This document shows, piece by piece, positions 1-8,879 of a stretch of 64,000 nucleotides of DNA (within the stretch, counting starts at the first letter, position 1; each line of letters starts with the position of its first letter). Origin of the DNA: an uncultured Pelagibacteraceae bacterium (GTDB taxonomy: Bacteria; Pseudomonadota; Alphaproteobacteria; Pelagibacterales; Pelagibacteraceae); NCBI GenBank assembly GCA_902597865.1, contig CACJZL010000004.1:1-64000 (forward strand), written 5' to 3'. The notes beneath the pieces are model-generated. The model searched no databases. It worked only from the letters and a program-made list of their open reading frames with translations, and was not told where the DNA came from. The position numbers and the translations under genes are program-made.

Positions 1-192
1 AGATTTGTGTAGTTTTCTTGATTTATCTAAATTTTTTCCTAGTTCACATACTGCTTTTTCATTAAATGTCGGAACTCTTGTTGAACTAAAATCATCATAA
101 ATCAGCATTCTTATAGAATTTGAGCCAATATCAATAATGGCTAATTTTAAATGTTTTGATGAAGATTGTTGTTTTGTATTAATTACTTCCAC
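1..192 (-). CDS. ppx: Ppx/GppA exopolyphosphatase, N-terminal fragment
   Basis: Only about 64 N-terminal codons are in the window; the gene continues past the left edge. The reverse-strand translation contains AIIDIGSNSIRMLIYDDF, the first phosphate-binding loop of the Ppx/GppA (ASKHA) family, which removes terminal phosphates from polyphosphate or hydrolyses pppGpp. The frame is closed by a stop just upstream of a GTG at 190-192. That GTG is the only conventional start visible, so the gene would overlap the 3' end of ppk by 14 bases. Placement directly after ppk favours exopolyphosphatase over a pppGpp phosphatase role. The ORF track missed it because it is truncated and begins with GTG. Family assignment is firm; the exact start is not. 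Confidence 0.8.
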   Translation of the reverse strand, partial: MEVINTKQQSSSKHLKLAIIDIGSNSIRMLIYDDFSSTRVPTFNEKAVCELGKNLDKSRKLHKS

Positions 193-2335
193 TTTTAATC
201 AGTCTTAAATGCAATTTCTTAGGTTGCATAGTTAATTTAGCTTTACCTCTTCCAGATAAGCTCGGATTATTCATAAAGTATTCATGAGCTGAAAAGGAAT
301 CGTTCTTACTATATTTAATTTTTTTATAATTACCATCTGCATTGAGCTCCCAGCTCTGATTAGTATCAAGATAATTTGCTAACATTATTTGATCTAGAAT
401 CTGCTCATGAACAGTTTCATTTTCAATTGGCACTAGAAGCTCTACTCTTCTATCTAAATTTCTTGGCATTAGATCAGCTGAGGAAATATATACTTTTGCA
501 TTTCTATTAGGCATTTTTTTAGTACCGTTACTAAAACAATAAATTCTAGAATGCTCTAAAAATCTTCCTATAATACTTTTTACAACTATATTTTCAGATC
601 TATTTTTAATACCTGGCCTCAAACAACAAACACCCCTTACAAATAAATGAATTTTAACACCAGCATTCGAAGCTTCATAAAATTTATCAATAATTTCTGG
701 ATCTACTAATGAATTCATTTTTGCCCAAATAGCTGCAAATTTTCCATTTTTAGAATTTTCAATTTCAGCATCAATGTTTTTATTTAAGGTTTGTCTCATA
801 TTAATTGGCGAAATAGAAATTTTATTTAAATTTTTTGGTTTTGCGTATCCTGTTACATAATTAAAAAATTTTTCAACATCTGATGCCATTTTCCTATCAC
901 AGCTGAACAAAGACAAATCAGTATAGATTTTAGCATTTACAGGATGATAATTACCAGTTCCTAAGTGAAAATAAGTTTGTATTTTACCTTGTTCTCTTCT
1001 TAAAACTAATGATGATTTTGCATGAGTTTTGTATTTTGCAAAACCATAAACAATTTGAACACCTACCTTTTCTAAACTTCTCGATAGTTGAATATTTGCT
1101 TCCTCGTCAAATCTTGCTTTAATTTCAATTAAAGCAGTAACTGCTTTTCCATTTTCTGCAGCTGTTATTAAAGCTTTAACAATTGGTGAGTCTAAGGTTG
1201 TTCTATACAAAGTTTGTTTTATAGCTATTACTTTTTTATCATTTGCTGCTTGATTCAAAAATTCAATTACTGAGTCAAATGTTTCAAAAGGATGATGAAC
1301 AACTAAATCTTTCCTTTTGATAGTTTCAAAAAAATTATCATTATATTCTTTTAATCTTTCAACATCTCTAGGTATAAAATTTTTAAATCTTAATTTTGGA
1401 TTTTTTACTTTACATATTTGATCTATATCTTGAATTCCAACAAGGCCAAATACATTATAAATATAATCAGGATTTACATCTAATTTATTTGTTATAAATT
1501 TTATCAATTCAGGATCGCTATTTTCAAGGACCTCTAAACGAACAATATCGCCCGTTCTACGTCTTTTTAAGGCTAACTCAAAAGATCTAACTAAATCTTC
1601 TGCTTCCTCTTGAATTTCAACATCACTATCTCTTATTACCCTGAAAATCATTTTTTTTTCTAAATCATGATCTGGAAAAATTTCTTTAGCAAAAAAACTT
1701 ATTACATCATCTAGAACAACAAATTTTTTATGATTTTTTGAAGACTCTATTTCAATAAATCTAGATAATGCTTTTGGTACTACTATAATCGAGTTTAAAA
1801 TTCTTTTTTTATTTTTTTTTCTTAACCTCATTACAAGCGCTCTTCCTTGGTTGATTATAAATGGAAATGGATGCGCAGGATCAATAGCAGATGGTGTTAA
1901 TAAAGGATAAATCTCTTCTTTGAATATTTCTAGAAGTTTTTTTTTATCCTTAGTATTTAAATTAACTGGCTTAACTAAACTTATATTGTCTTTTTTCAAT
2001 TCTGTGAGAAGTTGAATATAAATCTTATTTTGTTTGATTAATAGTTTTTTAGTTTCGGAAATTACCTCTTCCATTTGTTCATCAGGTGTTAGACCATCTG
2101 AGCTTAAAGAATCAACTTCTTGTTTTATTTGACTATATAGACCTGCTACTCGAACCATAAAAAATTCATCAAGATTTGAACCGGCAATTGATAAAAATTT
2201 TACTCTTTCATACAAGGGATTTTCAATATTTTGTGCTTCAAAAAGAACTCTATCATTGAATTTTAACCAGGAAAGTTCCCTATTAATATATTTGTTCTTG
2301 AGTTCTTCTTTTTGTTGTTTTTTTAAAGCAGTCAT
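179..2335 (-). CDS. ppk: Polyphosphate kinase 1
   Basis: Catalyses reversible transfer of the ATP gamma-phosphate to inorganic polyphosphate. The 718-residue product has the usual Ppk1 length. The N domain starts with YINRELSWLKFNDRVL, then comes NLDEFFMVRVAGL, and the catalytic part holds the phospholipase-D-like motif THAKSSLVLRR with the phosphorylatable His, followed by HLGTGNYHPVNAKIYTD. The track ORF starts 74 codons earlier, but that extension has no Ppk similarity and overlaps the divergent sixA reading frame. I therefore start at the ATG at 2333-2335, giving MTALKKQQKEEL. Downstream ppx overlaps it, so synthesis and degradation of polyphosphate appear translationally linked. Only 13 bases separate it from divergent sixA. 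Confidence 0.96.
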   Translation of the reverse strand: MTALKKQQKEELKNKYINRELSWLKFNDRVLFEAQNIENPLYERVKFLSIAGSNLDEFFMVRVAGLYSQIKQEVDSLSSDGLTPDEQMEEVISETKKLLIKQNKIYIQLLTELKKDNISLVKPVNLNTKDKKKLLEIFKEEIYPLLTPSAIDPAHPFPFIINQGRALVMRLRKKNKKRILNSIIVVPKALSRFIEIESSKNHKKFVVLDDVISFFAKEIFPDHDLEKKMIFRVIRDSDVEIQEEAEDLVRSFELALKRRRTGDIVRLEVLENSDPELIKFITNKLDVNPDYIYNVFGLVGIQDIDQICKVKNPKLRFKNFIPRDVERLKEYNDNFFETIKRKDLVVHHPFETFDSVIEFLNQAANDKKVIAIKQTLYRTTLDSPIVKALITAAENGKAVTALIEIKARFDEEANIQLSRSLEKVGVQIVYGFAKYKTHAKSSLVLRREQGKIQTYFHLGTGNYHPVNAKIYTDLSLFSCDRKMASDVEKFFNYVTGYAKPKNLNKISISPINMRQTLNKNIDAEIENSKNGKFAAIWAKMNSLVDPEIIDKFYEASNAGVKIHLFVRGVCCLRPGIKNRSENIVVKSIIGRFLEHSRIYCFSNGTKKMPNRNAKVYISSADLMPRNLDRRVELLVPIENETVHEQILDQIMLANYLDTNQSWELNADGNYKKIKYSKNDSFSAHEYFMNNPSLSGRGKAKLTMQPKKLHLRLIKSGSN

Positions 2336-2348
2336 ATATTTAGAATTT

Positions 2349-2873
2349 ATGTTTGAATTATATGTCATGAGACATGCAAAATCCAGTTGGGAAGATTTAA
2401 ATATTGATGATTTTGAGAGACCACTCAATAAAAGAGGTAAAAAGAGTGCAAAAAAAATTTGTGAATTTTTTGTTAAAAAAAAGTACAAATTTGATTTTGC
2501 TTTAATATCATCAGCTACAAGAACCCGAAGTACTTTTGAAATTTTATCAAAAGACATTCCTGAGCCAAAAACAATAGAATATTCAAAGAGTTTATACTTG
2601 GCCGATGAGTATGCAATTATAAATAAAATTAAAAAAATATCGAGTAATCACAAATCAATTTTGTTAATAAACCATGAGCCTACAGTTAAAAATTTAGTAA
2701 GATATCTAACAAAAAATCATGAAACCAATAATTTCAAATTAATGAATTATAAATTTCCTACAGCAGCATTCGCCAAAATTAAATTTGATATTAAAGGTTG
2801 GGATGAAATAGAAAAAAAAGGAATGTTAAAAGAATTTATAAGACCCAAAGATCTTCAAGACTCTAAAGAATAG
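2349..2873 (+). CDS. sixA: SixA-like phosphohistidine phosphatase
   Basis: A histidine-phosphatase-superfamily protein of 174 residues. The N-terminal signature LYVMRHAKSSWEDL carries the catalytic RHA triplet with the nucleophilic His. It is followed by ERPLNKRGKKSA, and LLINHEPTVKNL provides the second catalytic His, as in the SixA branch that dephosphorylates phosphohistidine proteins. The track start (2256) lies inside ppk; the ATG at 2349 directly precedes the conserved core and is preferred. It is divergent from ppk and its 3' end overlaps convergent phoB by 19 bases. The neighbourhood suggests a link to phosphate signalling, but the substrate cannot be read from sequence. Alternative: another small-molecule phosphatase of the same superfamily. 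Confidence 0.82.
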   Translation: MFELYVMRHAKSSWEDLNIDDFERPLNKRGKKSAKKICEFFVKKKYKFDFALISSATRTRSTFEILSKDIPEPKTIEYSKSLYLADEYAIINKIKKISSNHKSILLINHEPTVKNLVRYLTKNHETNNFKLMNYKFPTAAFAKIKFDIKGWDEIEKKGMLKEFIRPKDLQDSKE

Positions 2874-3538
2874 CCAGCCGATCTGACTGTTCTAATTAAA
2901 GGTTTTGTGTTTTCAATGTTTATAGCTTGTCTTAATCTTCTTATGTGTACATCAACCGTTCGTGATTCAACGTATATATTTTCTCCCCACACATTGTTTA
3001 AGAGTTGTTCTCTTGAGTAAACTCTTTTAGGATTTTTGATAAAAAAATCTAACAGTTTAAATTCAGTTGGGCCTAAGTTAATTTCTTTATCTTTTCTATA
3101 AACCCTTTTTGTTACTCTATCTATTCTTAAATCTATAAATTCTACAATATCAGATGAAGATTGTGGTTTAGCTCTTCTTAATAAAGATTTAATTCTTGCA
3201 TTTAATTCCTTTTGACTAAACGGCTTAGTCACATAATCATCCGCACCTGTTTCAAAAGCTTTTAGTTTATCTTCCTCTTCACCCTTGGCAGTTAGCATGA
3301 TAATTGGAATATCATTAAATTTTTTATCTTTCTTTAAGTTTTTACAAATATCAACACCTGATAAATCAGGTAGCATCCAATCCATTAAAATTAAATCTGG
3401 ATGTTTTAATTTAATTTGTTTAAGAGCATCTTCTCCATTTTCGCAATGACTAACTTTGTGACCCTCTTTTTCTAAATTATATTTTAATAAACTTATTATT
3501 GACGTTTCATCCTCAGCTATAAAAACATGAGCTGGCAT
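2855..3538 (-). CDS. phoB: Phosphate regulon response regulator PhoB
   Basis: OmpR/PhoB-type DNA-binding response regulator of 227 residues. The receiver domain (about 1-120) shows the acidic pair after VFIAEDE, the phosphoacceptor Asp in LILMDWMLPDLSG and the Lys in YVTKPFS. The winged helix (about 130-225) has LGPTEFKLLDFFIKNPKRVYSREQLL and SRTVDVHIRRLRQAI. It is the last gene of pstS-pstC-pstA-pstB-phoU-phoB and follows phoU after 3 bases. This is the regulator expected to bind the Pho box at 8841-8858. Its 3' end runs antiparallel into the end of sixA. Confidence 0.96.
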   Translation of the reverse strand: MPAHVFIAEDETSIISLLKYNLEKEGHKVSHCENGEDALKQIKLKHPDLILMDWMLPDLSGVDICKNLKKDKKFNDIPIIMLTAKGEEEDKLKAFETGADDYVTKPFSQKELNARIKSLLRRAKPQSSSDIVEFIDLRIDRVTKRVYRKDKEINLGPTEFKLLDFFIKNPKRVYSREQLLNNVWGENIYVESRTVDVHIRRLRQAINIENTKPLIRTVRSAGYSLES

Positions 3539-3541
3539 AAA

Positions 3542-4249
3542 TTATTTTTCTCCTGTTACAATAGGTTCGCTCCCTTTTGGTCTATCGCCCTCTAAATATT
3601 CACCCTTAACCAAAAAATAAATTTGTTCTGCAACATTTGTTGTATGATCACCAATACGTTCTATGTTTTTAGTAACAAATAATAAATGTGTACCATCACT
3701 TAAATTTTTTTCGGTTTCCTTCAAATATTTAACAACTTCTTGCATACATTCATTTGTTAAATCATCTATTTTCTCGTCCCCCTCCCATACATCTATTGCC
3801 ATAGATGCTGATCTTTCCAAATAGGAGTCAAGTGTAGTTTTTAATTGTTTTTGAACAGATGAAGAAAGTCGAATTAAACAATCAACCAATTTTTTTGGTA
3901 AAGTTTCATTTAACAGAAGAGATCTTTTTGATATATTTTTTGCTAAATCACCTATTCTTTCAAGATCTGATGACATTTTTAAAGCAGTAACTGTTTCTCT
4001 TAAGTCGATTGCCATTGGTTGTCTCAATGCAATTAAATTAACAACTTGTTGTTCGATTAAGCTCTCGAATTTGTCAATTTTTTCATCATCTTTAATAACT
4101 TCTTCTGCATGATCAGCATTTCTGGTAGTAATAGCTACTATGGCTTTTCCCAAAGCTTCTTCACAAGCACTTCCCATTTTAACAATGTTGCTATTTAAAT
4201 TTTTTAACTCTTCCTCATATGATTTAACAGTATGTTGTGTTTCGGCCAT
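3542..4249 (-). CDS. phoU: Phosphate transport/signalling regulator PhoU
   Basis: PhoU couples the Pst transporter to the PhoR kinase and keeps the Pho response off when phosphate is plentiful. The 235-residue all-helical protein has the two PhoU repeats, recognisable by MGSACEEALGKAI, LRQPMAIDLRETVTALKMSSDLERIGDLAKNI and, in the second half, LLFVTKNIERIGDHTTNVAEQIYFL. The E/DxxxD metal-binding helices are intact in both repeats. Its ATG shares one base with the pstB stop (TAATG), indicating translational coupling. Length and order match the standard alphaproteobacterial pst operon. Confidence 0.96.
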   Translation of the reverse strand: MAETQHTVKSYEEELKNLNSNIVKMGSACEEALGKAIVAITTRNADHAEEVIKDDEKIDKFESLIEQQVVNLIALRQPMAIDLRETVTALKMSSDLERIGDLAKNISKRSLLLNETLPKKLVDCLIRLSSSVQKQLKTTLDSYLERSASMAIDVWEGDEKIDDLTNECMQEVVKYLKETEKNLSDGTHLLFVTKNIERIGDHTTNVAEQIYFLVKGEYLEGDRPKGSEPIVTGEK

Positions 4250-5004
4250 TATCCAAACCTCCCTGTTATATAATCCTGGGTTTTTGTATTATCAGGATTC
4301 TTAAATATTTTATCAGTTGGACCATGTTCTATCAAATGTCCTAGGTGAAAAAAACCTGTATTTTGAGATACTCGTGCAGCTTGAGCCATAGAATGAGTAA
4401 CAATTATTATTGTATGCTCTTTTTTTAACTCATCAATTAATTCCTCAATTTGTGCAGTTGCTATTGGATCTAATGCTGAACAAGGCTCATCCATTAATAT
4501 AACTTCAGGTCTTACAGAAATTGCTCTTGCGATACAAAGTCTTTGTTGTTGTCCTCCAGATAATCCAGTTCCGGGCTCATGCAATCTATCTTTTACCTCT
4601 TCCCATAATGCAGCCTTTTTTAAACTAGTTTCAACAATCTCATCCATTTCTTGTTTTGATTGAGCCATACCATGGATTGTCGGTCCATAGGATACGTTTT
4701 CATATAAAGTTTTTGGGAAAGGATTAGGTTTTTGAAAAACCATTCCAATTTTTTCTCTGAGTCTTACCACATCACAACTTTTATCATTTATATTAAAGTC
4801 ATTAATTAGAATTTCTCCTTTAACATTACAGATATCAATTACATCGTTCATTCTATTAAGACATCTAAGAAAAGTTGATTTACCACAACCAGATGGACCA
4901 ATTAATGCTGTTACTTGATTTTCTTCAATATCTAAACTTATGTTATAGAGAGCTTGTTTTTTTCCGTAAAAAACATCCACATCTTTTGCTTTAATCTTTA
5001 TCAT
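4249..5004 (-). CDS. pstB: Phosphate ABC transporter ATP-binding protein PstB
   Basis: ATPase of the high-affinity phosphate importer. Walker A is [16 protein letters not shown], the ABC signature [14 protein letters not shown], and Walker [14 protein letters not shown], followed by the switch His in [33 protein letters not shown] is typical of the PstB subgroup. The track start (5025) would overlap pstA by 20 bases. The ATG at 5002-5004 lies 5 bases after a GGAG ribosome-binding site that overlaps the end of pstA, so I use it; this gives 251 residues beginning [14 protein letters not shown]. Nearly all of the protein is cytoplasmic nucleotide-binding domain. Confidence 0.96.
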   Translation of the reverse strand: MIKIKAKDVDVFYGKKQALYNISLDIEENQVTALIGPSGCGKSTFLRCLNRMNDVIDICNVKGEILINDFNINDKSCDVVRLREKIGMVFQKPNPFPKTLYENVSYGPTIHGMAQSKQEMDEIVETSLKKAALWEEVKDRLHEPGTGLSGGQQQRLCIARAISVRPEVILMDEPCSALDPIATAQIEELIDELKKEHTIIIVTHSMAQAARVSQNTGFFHLGHLIEHGPTDKIFKNPDNTKTQDYITGRFG

Positions 5005-5005
5005 T

Positions 5006-6274
5006 TTAACTCCATTTTTTTTCAAACTTATGTCTAATTATTTGGGCAAATAAATTCATTATTATTAAAAAACCAAGTAATACCATTATACATGCCGAAA
5101 CTTTTTCTACAAATCCTCTTTCAGCACTTTCAGCCCAAATATAGATTTGAACTGGTAAACTTGCAGCAGGATCCATGGGTGATCCAGGTATGGTGTTAAC
5201 AAAAGCAACCATTCCAATTAAAATTAGGGGTGCAGTTTCTCCTAAAGCTTGAGCTAAACCAATTATTGTTCCTGATAACGTCCCAGGCATTGAAAGAGGT
5301 ACTGTATGATGCATTGTAGTTTGCATACGACTTGCTCCCATAGCAAGTGCTGCCTCTCTTATACTTGGTGGAACCGCTTTTAAGGATGCTCTCGCAGCTA
5401 TAATTATTGTTGGTAAAGTCATCAAGGACAAAGTGATACCTCCAACTAAAGGAGTAGACCTGGGAAGATGAAATATAGCTAATAAAACACCTAATCCGAG
5501 TAATCCAAAGACAATAGATGGTACTGCGGCCAAGTTATTTATATTTACCTCAATAAAATCAGTAAACCTATTTTTAGGTGCAAATTCTTCAAGATAAATT
5601 GCTGCTAGTACCGCTACAGGAAAGGCTATCATTAAACAAACAAGTATAGAAAAAATTGAGCCCATAAATGAACTAGCTATACCAGCAAGTTCTGCTTCTC
5701 TTGAGTCTGCATATGTAAAAAAACTGATATTAAATTTACTTTCGACTTTACCCTTTGCAACAAGATGATCAAAAATTTTTAATTGATAATCACTTACTCT
5801 TCTTTGATCCTCCGGTAAATCTCTTGGATAATTTCCTTTAAAGACTTGATCTAAATCATCTGAAGCAGTTAAATAAACTTCTTTTGTTTTTCCTATTAAA
5901 CTAGGGTCATTTAAAATCTCATTTTTAATTTCTTTTTCAAAAAAATATGACACCATTCTCTTCAATTGATTTTTTTGATCATCATTTGCATTTTGATCTA
6001 AATCAGCCATAGATTTTAATGCTATATCGTAATAATCAGCGTCTTGGAGATCTTCTTTAGATGGATTTTGATCTATCATCATCATTTCAGCGTCAAAGTT
6101 CACAGGAACAATCAGCCATGTTTTTTGAAAAGCTGTATATCCAGTTGAAAATATTTTGAAAATAAAAATTGTTAAAAATAAAAGTGCCATAAAAATTGCA
6201 CTTTGACCATATAAGCGAAATCTCCGTTCAGCCCTGTATCTTTTATTTAATAATTGTTCTTTATTTTTATTCAT
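5006..6274 (-). CDS. pstA: Phosphate ABC transporter permease PstA
   Basis: Membrane subunit of the phosphate importer, 422 residues. One N-terminal membrane helix (about 22-45) is followed by a soluble segment of roughly 150 residues, the extra N-terminal domain seen in alphaproteobacterial PstA. The transmembrane domain starts at about residue 195. The ABC-permease coupling motif is [26 protein letters not shown]. This makes it much longer than the roughly 300-residue enterobacterial PstA. It overlaps the 3' end of pstC by 8 bases and ends 1 base before pstB. Confidence 0.94.
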   Translation of the reverse strand: MNKNKEQLLNKRYRAERRFRLYGQSAIFMALLFLTIFIFKIFSTGYTAFQKTWLIVPVNFDAEMMMIDQNPSKEDLQDADYYDIALKSMADLDQNANDDQKNQLKRMVSYFFEKEIKNEILNDPSLIGKTKEVYLTASDDLDQVFKGNYPRDLPEDQRRVSDYQLKIFDHLVAKGKVESKFNISFFTYADSREAELAGIASSFMGSIFSILVCLMIAFPVAVLAAIYLEEFAPKNRFTDFIEVNINNLAAVPSIVFGLLGLGVLLAIFHLPRSTPLVGGITLSLMTLPTIIIAARASLKAVPPSIREAALAMGASRMQTTMHHTVPLSMPGTLSGTIIGLAQALGETAPLILIGMVAFVNTIPGSPMDPAASLPVQIYIWAESAERGFVEKVSACIMVLLGFLIIMNLFAQIIRHKFEKKWS

Positions 6275-7652
6275 ATTTCTCTCTATATTTTTTAACTACT
6301 CTTAAGGCTACAATATTTAAACAAAGCGTTACTAAAAATAATGACATACCTAAAGCAAAAGCGGCTTGTGTTTTTGGATCACCAAAAGCTTGGTCTCCAA
6401 TTAAAATTACCACAATTTGTGCTGTGATTGTTGAAGTAGATTCTAATGGGTTAAAAGTCAAGTTTGCTGCTAAACCAGAAGCCATAACAACTATCATTGT
6501 TTCTCCAATAGCTCTTGAAACACCTAACAAAATAGATCCAACGATGCCAGGTAATGCCGCTGGGAAAATAACTCTCTTGATTGTTTCTGATTTAGTTGCT
6601 CCCATAGCGTAACTTCCATCTCTTAAACTTTGAGGAACACTTGTAATAACATCATCACTCAAGCTTGAGATAAATGGTATGATCATAATTCCCATTACTC
6701 CTCCTGCCGCTAAAGCACTTTCAGCTGAAACTTCAAGACCCATTGAAGTTCCTAATTCTTTCAAAAATGGTCCAACAGTTAGAGCAGCAAAAAAACCATA
6801 AACAACAGTTGGTATACCAGCTAAAATTTCAATTAAAGGTTTTGCATATTTTCTTACTTTGCTTGATGCATATTCAGCTAAATAAATTCCACTCATTAAT
6901 CCAATTGGGATGGCTACGCACATAGCTATTAACGCTATAAAAAAAGTACCTGCAAAAATAGGGACTGCCCCAAAAGTATCGGAATACATTGTTGGATCCA
7001 AAGCCTCAGAAGAATCCCTAACAAAAGCTTTTGCTGGATACCAGTGAGTACCAAATACAAAATCAAATAATGGAATTACTTTAAAAAAATCTATTGTTTG
7101 AAATATAAGTGAAAAAACTATCCCAACAGTAGTTAATATTGCAGCTAAAGAAGCTGTAAATAAAACTGCGTTCAAAAATTTTTCAACTGGTTCTCTTGTT
7201 CTAGAATTAGATGAAATTCTTTTATAAGCGTAAGCAACTGAAGCAATAATTATAGATAATACTATAACAGCTTTTGAACTTTGAGCTATTGATCGAAGAC
7301 TTAAATATTTTTCTGCTGAAGCCTCAATAAAGGGTGTAATTTCTCCAGTAAATTGTCCCCGAGACAAGGATTTTGTTTTTTCGTATATTAAATTTAATTC
7401 ATCATCAAGATAACCTTGATTTGAATAATCACTTAAGACTAATAGTTTTACTATTGTAGGCTCAAAAATTGCCCATAAAGAAAAAATTATAAAGGCTGGT
7501 ATTGCACACCAGATTGCAAGATAATAACCATAAAATTGTGGTAATGCAGTTAATCTTTTTTTTGAAGATTGAATTGTATATGCTTTTCTCCGTCCAAAAT
7601 AGTAACTTGTGAAACCTAAAAGAACAATAAATGTAAATAATATTAAGTTCAA
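6267..7652 (-). CDS. pstC: Phosphate ABC transporter permease PstC
   Basis: Partner permease of PstA, 461 residues. It has an N-terminal membrane helix, a soluble insert, a further set of helices, and a C-terminal permease domain. The coupling loop is LRDGSYAMGATKSETIKRVIFPAALPG, and IYLAEYASSKVRKYAKPLIEILAGIPTVVYGF is characteristic of PstC. Like PstA it is long for the family because of extra N-terminal sequence common in alphaproteobacteria. It lies 90 bases after pstS, and that gap contains a strong terminator-like hairpin. Its expression is therefore probably readthrough-dependent and lower than that of pstS. Confidence 0.94.
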   Translation of the reverse strand: MNLILFTFIVLLGFTSYYFGRRKAYTIQSSKKRLTALPQFYGYYLAIWCAIPAFIIFSLWAIFEPTIVKLLVLSDYSNQGYLDDELNLIYEKTKSLSRGQFTGEITPFIEASAEKYLSLRSIAQSSKAVIVLSIIIASVAYAYKRISSNSRTREPVEKFLNAVLFTASLAAILTTVGIVFSLIFQTIDFFKVIPLFDFVFGTHWYPAKAFVRDSSEALDPTMYSDTFGAVPIFAGTFFIALIAMCVAIPIGLMSGIYLAEYASSKVRKYAKPLIEILAGIPTVVYGFFAALTVGPFLKELGTSMGLEVSAESALAAGGVMGIMIIPFISSLSDDVITSVPQSLRDGSYAMGATKSETIKRVIFPAALPGIVGSILLGVSRAIGETMIVVMASGLAANLTFNPLESTSTITAQIVVILIGDQAFGDPKTQAAFALGMSLFLVTLCLNIVALRVVKKYREKYE

Positions 7653-7690
7653 AGAATCTCCCTTATTGAGGACTTTACTCTTATTTCAAA

Positions 7691-7718
7691 AAAAAGGGGT
7701 CTAAAAAGACCCCCTTTT
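7691..7718 (-). terminator. Intrinsic terminator between pstS and pstC
   Basis: A GGGGTCT/AGACCCC stem with a short A-rich loop, flanked by A and T runs, lies in the pstS-pstC gap. Read in the direction of pst transcription it is a GC-rich stem followed by eight T residues, the form of a Rho-independent terminator. Such a site inside an operon usually lets the binding-protein mRNA accumulate above the permease mRNA. Confidence 0.85.
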
Positions 7719-7742
7719 AAACATTTGTTAATCAGGAAATAA

Positions 7743-8774
7743 TTAATTACCCATAGCAACTAGCTTTGTAGCATTAGTTCTTGTTGTTTTATACAACTTA
7801 GAGTCTAATGGTACTAAACCAATGTCCGCTAGGTAACCACCTTTTCCTATAGCTTTCTTCGTTGTGAATTCTTTCACAAACTCATGTAAGCCTGGAATTA
7901 CTCCAACGTGAGCTTTTTTCACGTAAAAGAATAAAGGTCTTGCAACAGCATAACTGTAGTCTTGAATAGACTTTAATGACGGTTGTCCACCATCAATACT
8001 TGCTGCTTGCAATTTATCTTTTGCAGCTAGGAAATAACTGAAACCAAAGAAACCAAACATTTCTTTATCTTGAGTTAACTTTTGGATGATCAAACTATCG
8101 TTTTCTCCAACTTCAATAGCAGCACCATCTTCTCTGTAAAGTTTTTGAGGTTTTTTGTATTTTTTATTTCCAGCTTCAAAACCAGCTTTATAAAGAGCTT
8201 TAGCTTCTTTAGTCATACCTTTTTTCATTACTAAAGAATTCCAAGCATCTCTAGTTCCTGATGTTCCTGGTGGAATCATCACTGAAATTTTTTGTTTTGG
8301 CAAACTAGGGTCAATTTGGTCCCAAGTTTTATAAATATTTGGAACTAATTTACCATCAACAACTGTATGAGCGGCTAGCGCTAAGTATAATTGTTCTTTT
8401 GTAAAGTTTACTGGTTTTGCATCTTTACTGTAAGCTAATGTAATACCGTCGTTACCAATTACGATTTCAACAATTTCATTTACACCATTTTTCTTACAAA
8501 GAGCTTTTTCTTTATCTTTCATAGCTCTTGATGCGTTTGTTATATCTGGATGTTGTTCACCTACACCAGCACAAAATAGTTTAGCTCCACCACCAGTACC
8601 AGTAGATTCAATAACAGGAGTTTTAAATCCTGAACCACCAAATCTTTCAGCAACAACAGTCGCATAAGGGAATACTGTAGAAGAACCAACTATTTTAATT
8701 TGATCTCTTGCTTGAGCAACAGTTGCAATAGATAGAGCAACTATTGATGCAATTAATATAGTTAGTTTTTTCAT
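7743..8774 (-). CDS. pstS: Periplasmic phosphate-binding protein PstS
   Basis: Binds orthophosphate in the periplasm and delivers it to PstCA. The first 22 residues form a Sec signal peptide (MKKLTILIASIVALSIATVAQA, cleavage after AQA). The mature protein begins with IKIVGSSTVFPYATVVAERF and ESTGTGGGAKLFCAG, where the phosphate-ligating Ser/Thr and Gly loops are found, followed by PPGTSGTRDAWNSLV. Its 343 residues match the PstS family. A Pho box lies 67-84 bases upstream of the ATG and a terminator follows the gene, so it has its own inducible promoter. Such proteins are often very abundant in phosphate-starved marine bacteria. Confidence 0.97.
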   Translation of the reverse strand: MKKLTILIASIVALSIATVAQARDQIKIVGSSTVFPYATVVAERFGGSGFKTPVIESTGTGGGAKLFCAGVGEQHPDITNASRAMKDKEKALCKKNGVNEIVEIVIGNDGITLAYSKDAKPVNFTKEQLYLALAAHTVVDGKLVPNIYKTWDQIDPSLPKQKISVMIPPGTSGTRDAWNSLVMKKGMTKEAKALYKAGFEAGNKKYKKPQKLYREDGAAIEVGENDSLIIQKLTQDKEMFGFFGFSYFLAAKDKLQAASIDGGQPSLKSIQDYSYAVARPLFFYVKKAHVGVIPGLHEFVKEFTTKKAIGKGGYLADIGLVPLDSKLYKTTRTNATKLVAMGN

Positions 8775-8840
8775 TATCTTTAATCCTTTCTTTAATAATT
8801 AAAAGATATTGGACTCGTATAAATTTTGTGATGCTTATTT

Positions 8841-8858
8841 ATTACAGAAATGTTACAG
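8841..8858 (-). promoter_or_regulatory. Pho box upstream of pstS
   Basis: On the minus strand CTGTAAC-ATTT-CTGTAAT is a direct repeat of two 7-base half-sites with an 11-base period, matching the PhoB consensus (CTGTNAY-N4-CTGTNAY). It lies in the 105-base gap before pstS. An AT-rich TATACG follows 19 bases later as a possible -10. This is the best regulatory match in the window and predicts PhoB activation under phosphate limitation. Confidence 0.9.
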
Positions 8859-8879
8859 TTTTGTAAAAAAACTAACTTT

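Noticed and set aside
2256-2348. N-terminal extension of sixA in the ORF track
   Set aside because: It lies antisense within ppk, lacks family similarity and the conserved core starts at the ATG at 2349.
2336-2557. 74-residue N-terminal extension of ppk in the ORF track
   Set aside because: It is antisense to sixA and has no Ppk features; Ppk starts at MTALKKQQKEEL.
6196-6612. Plus-strand 138-residue ORF over pstA/pstC
   Set aside because: It is antisense to two certain permease genes and has no recognisable domain.
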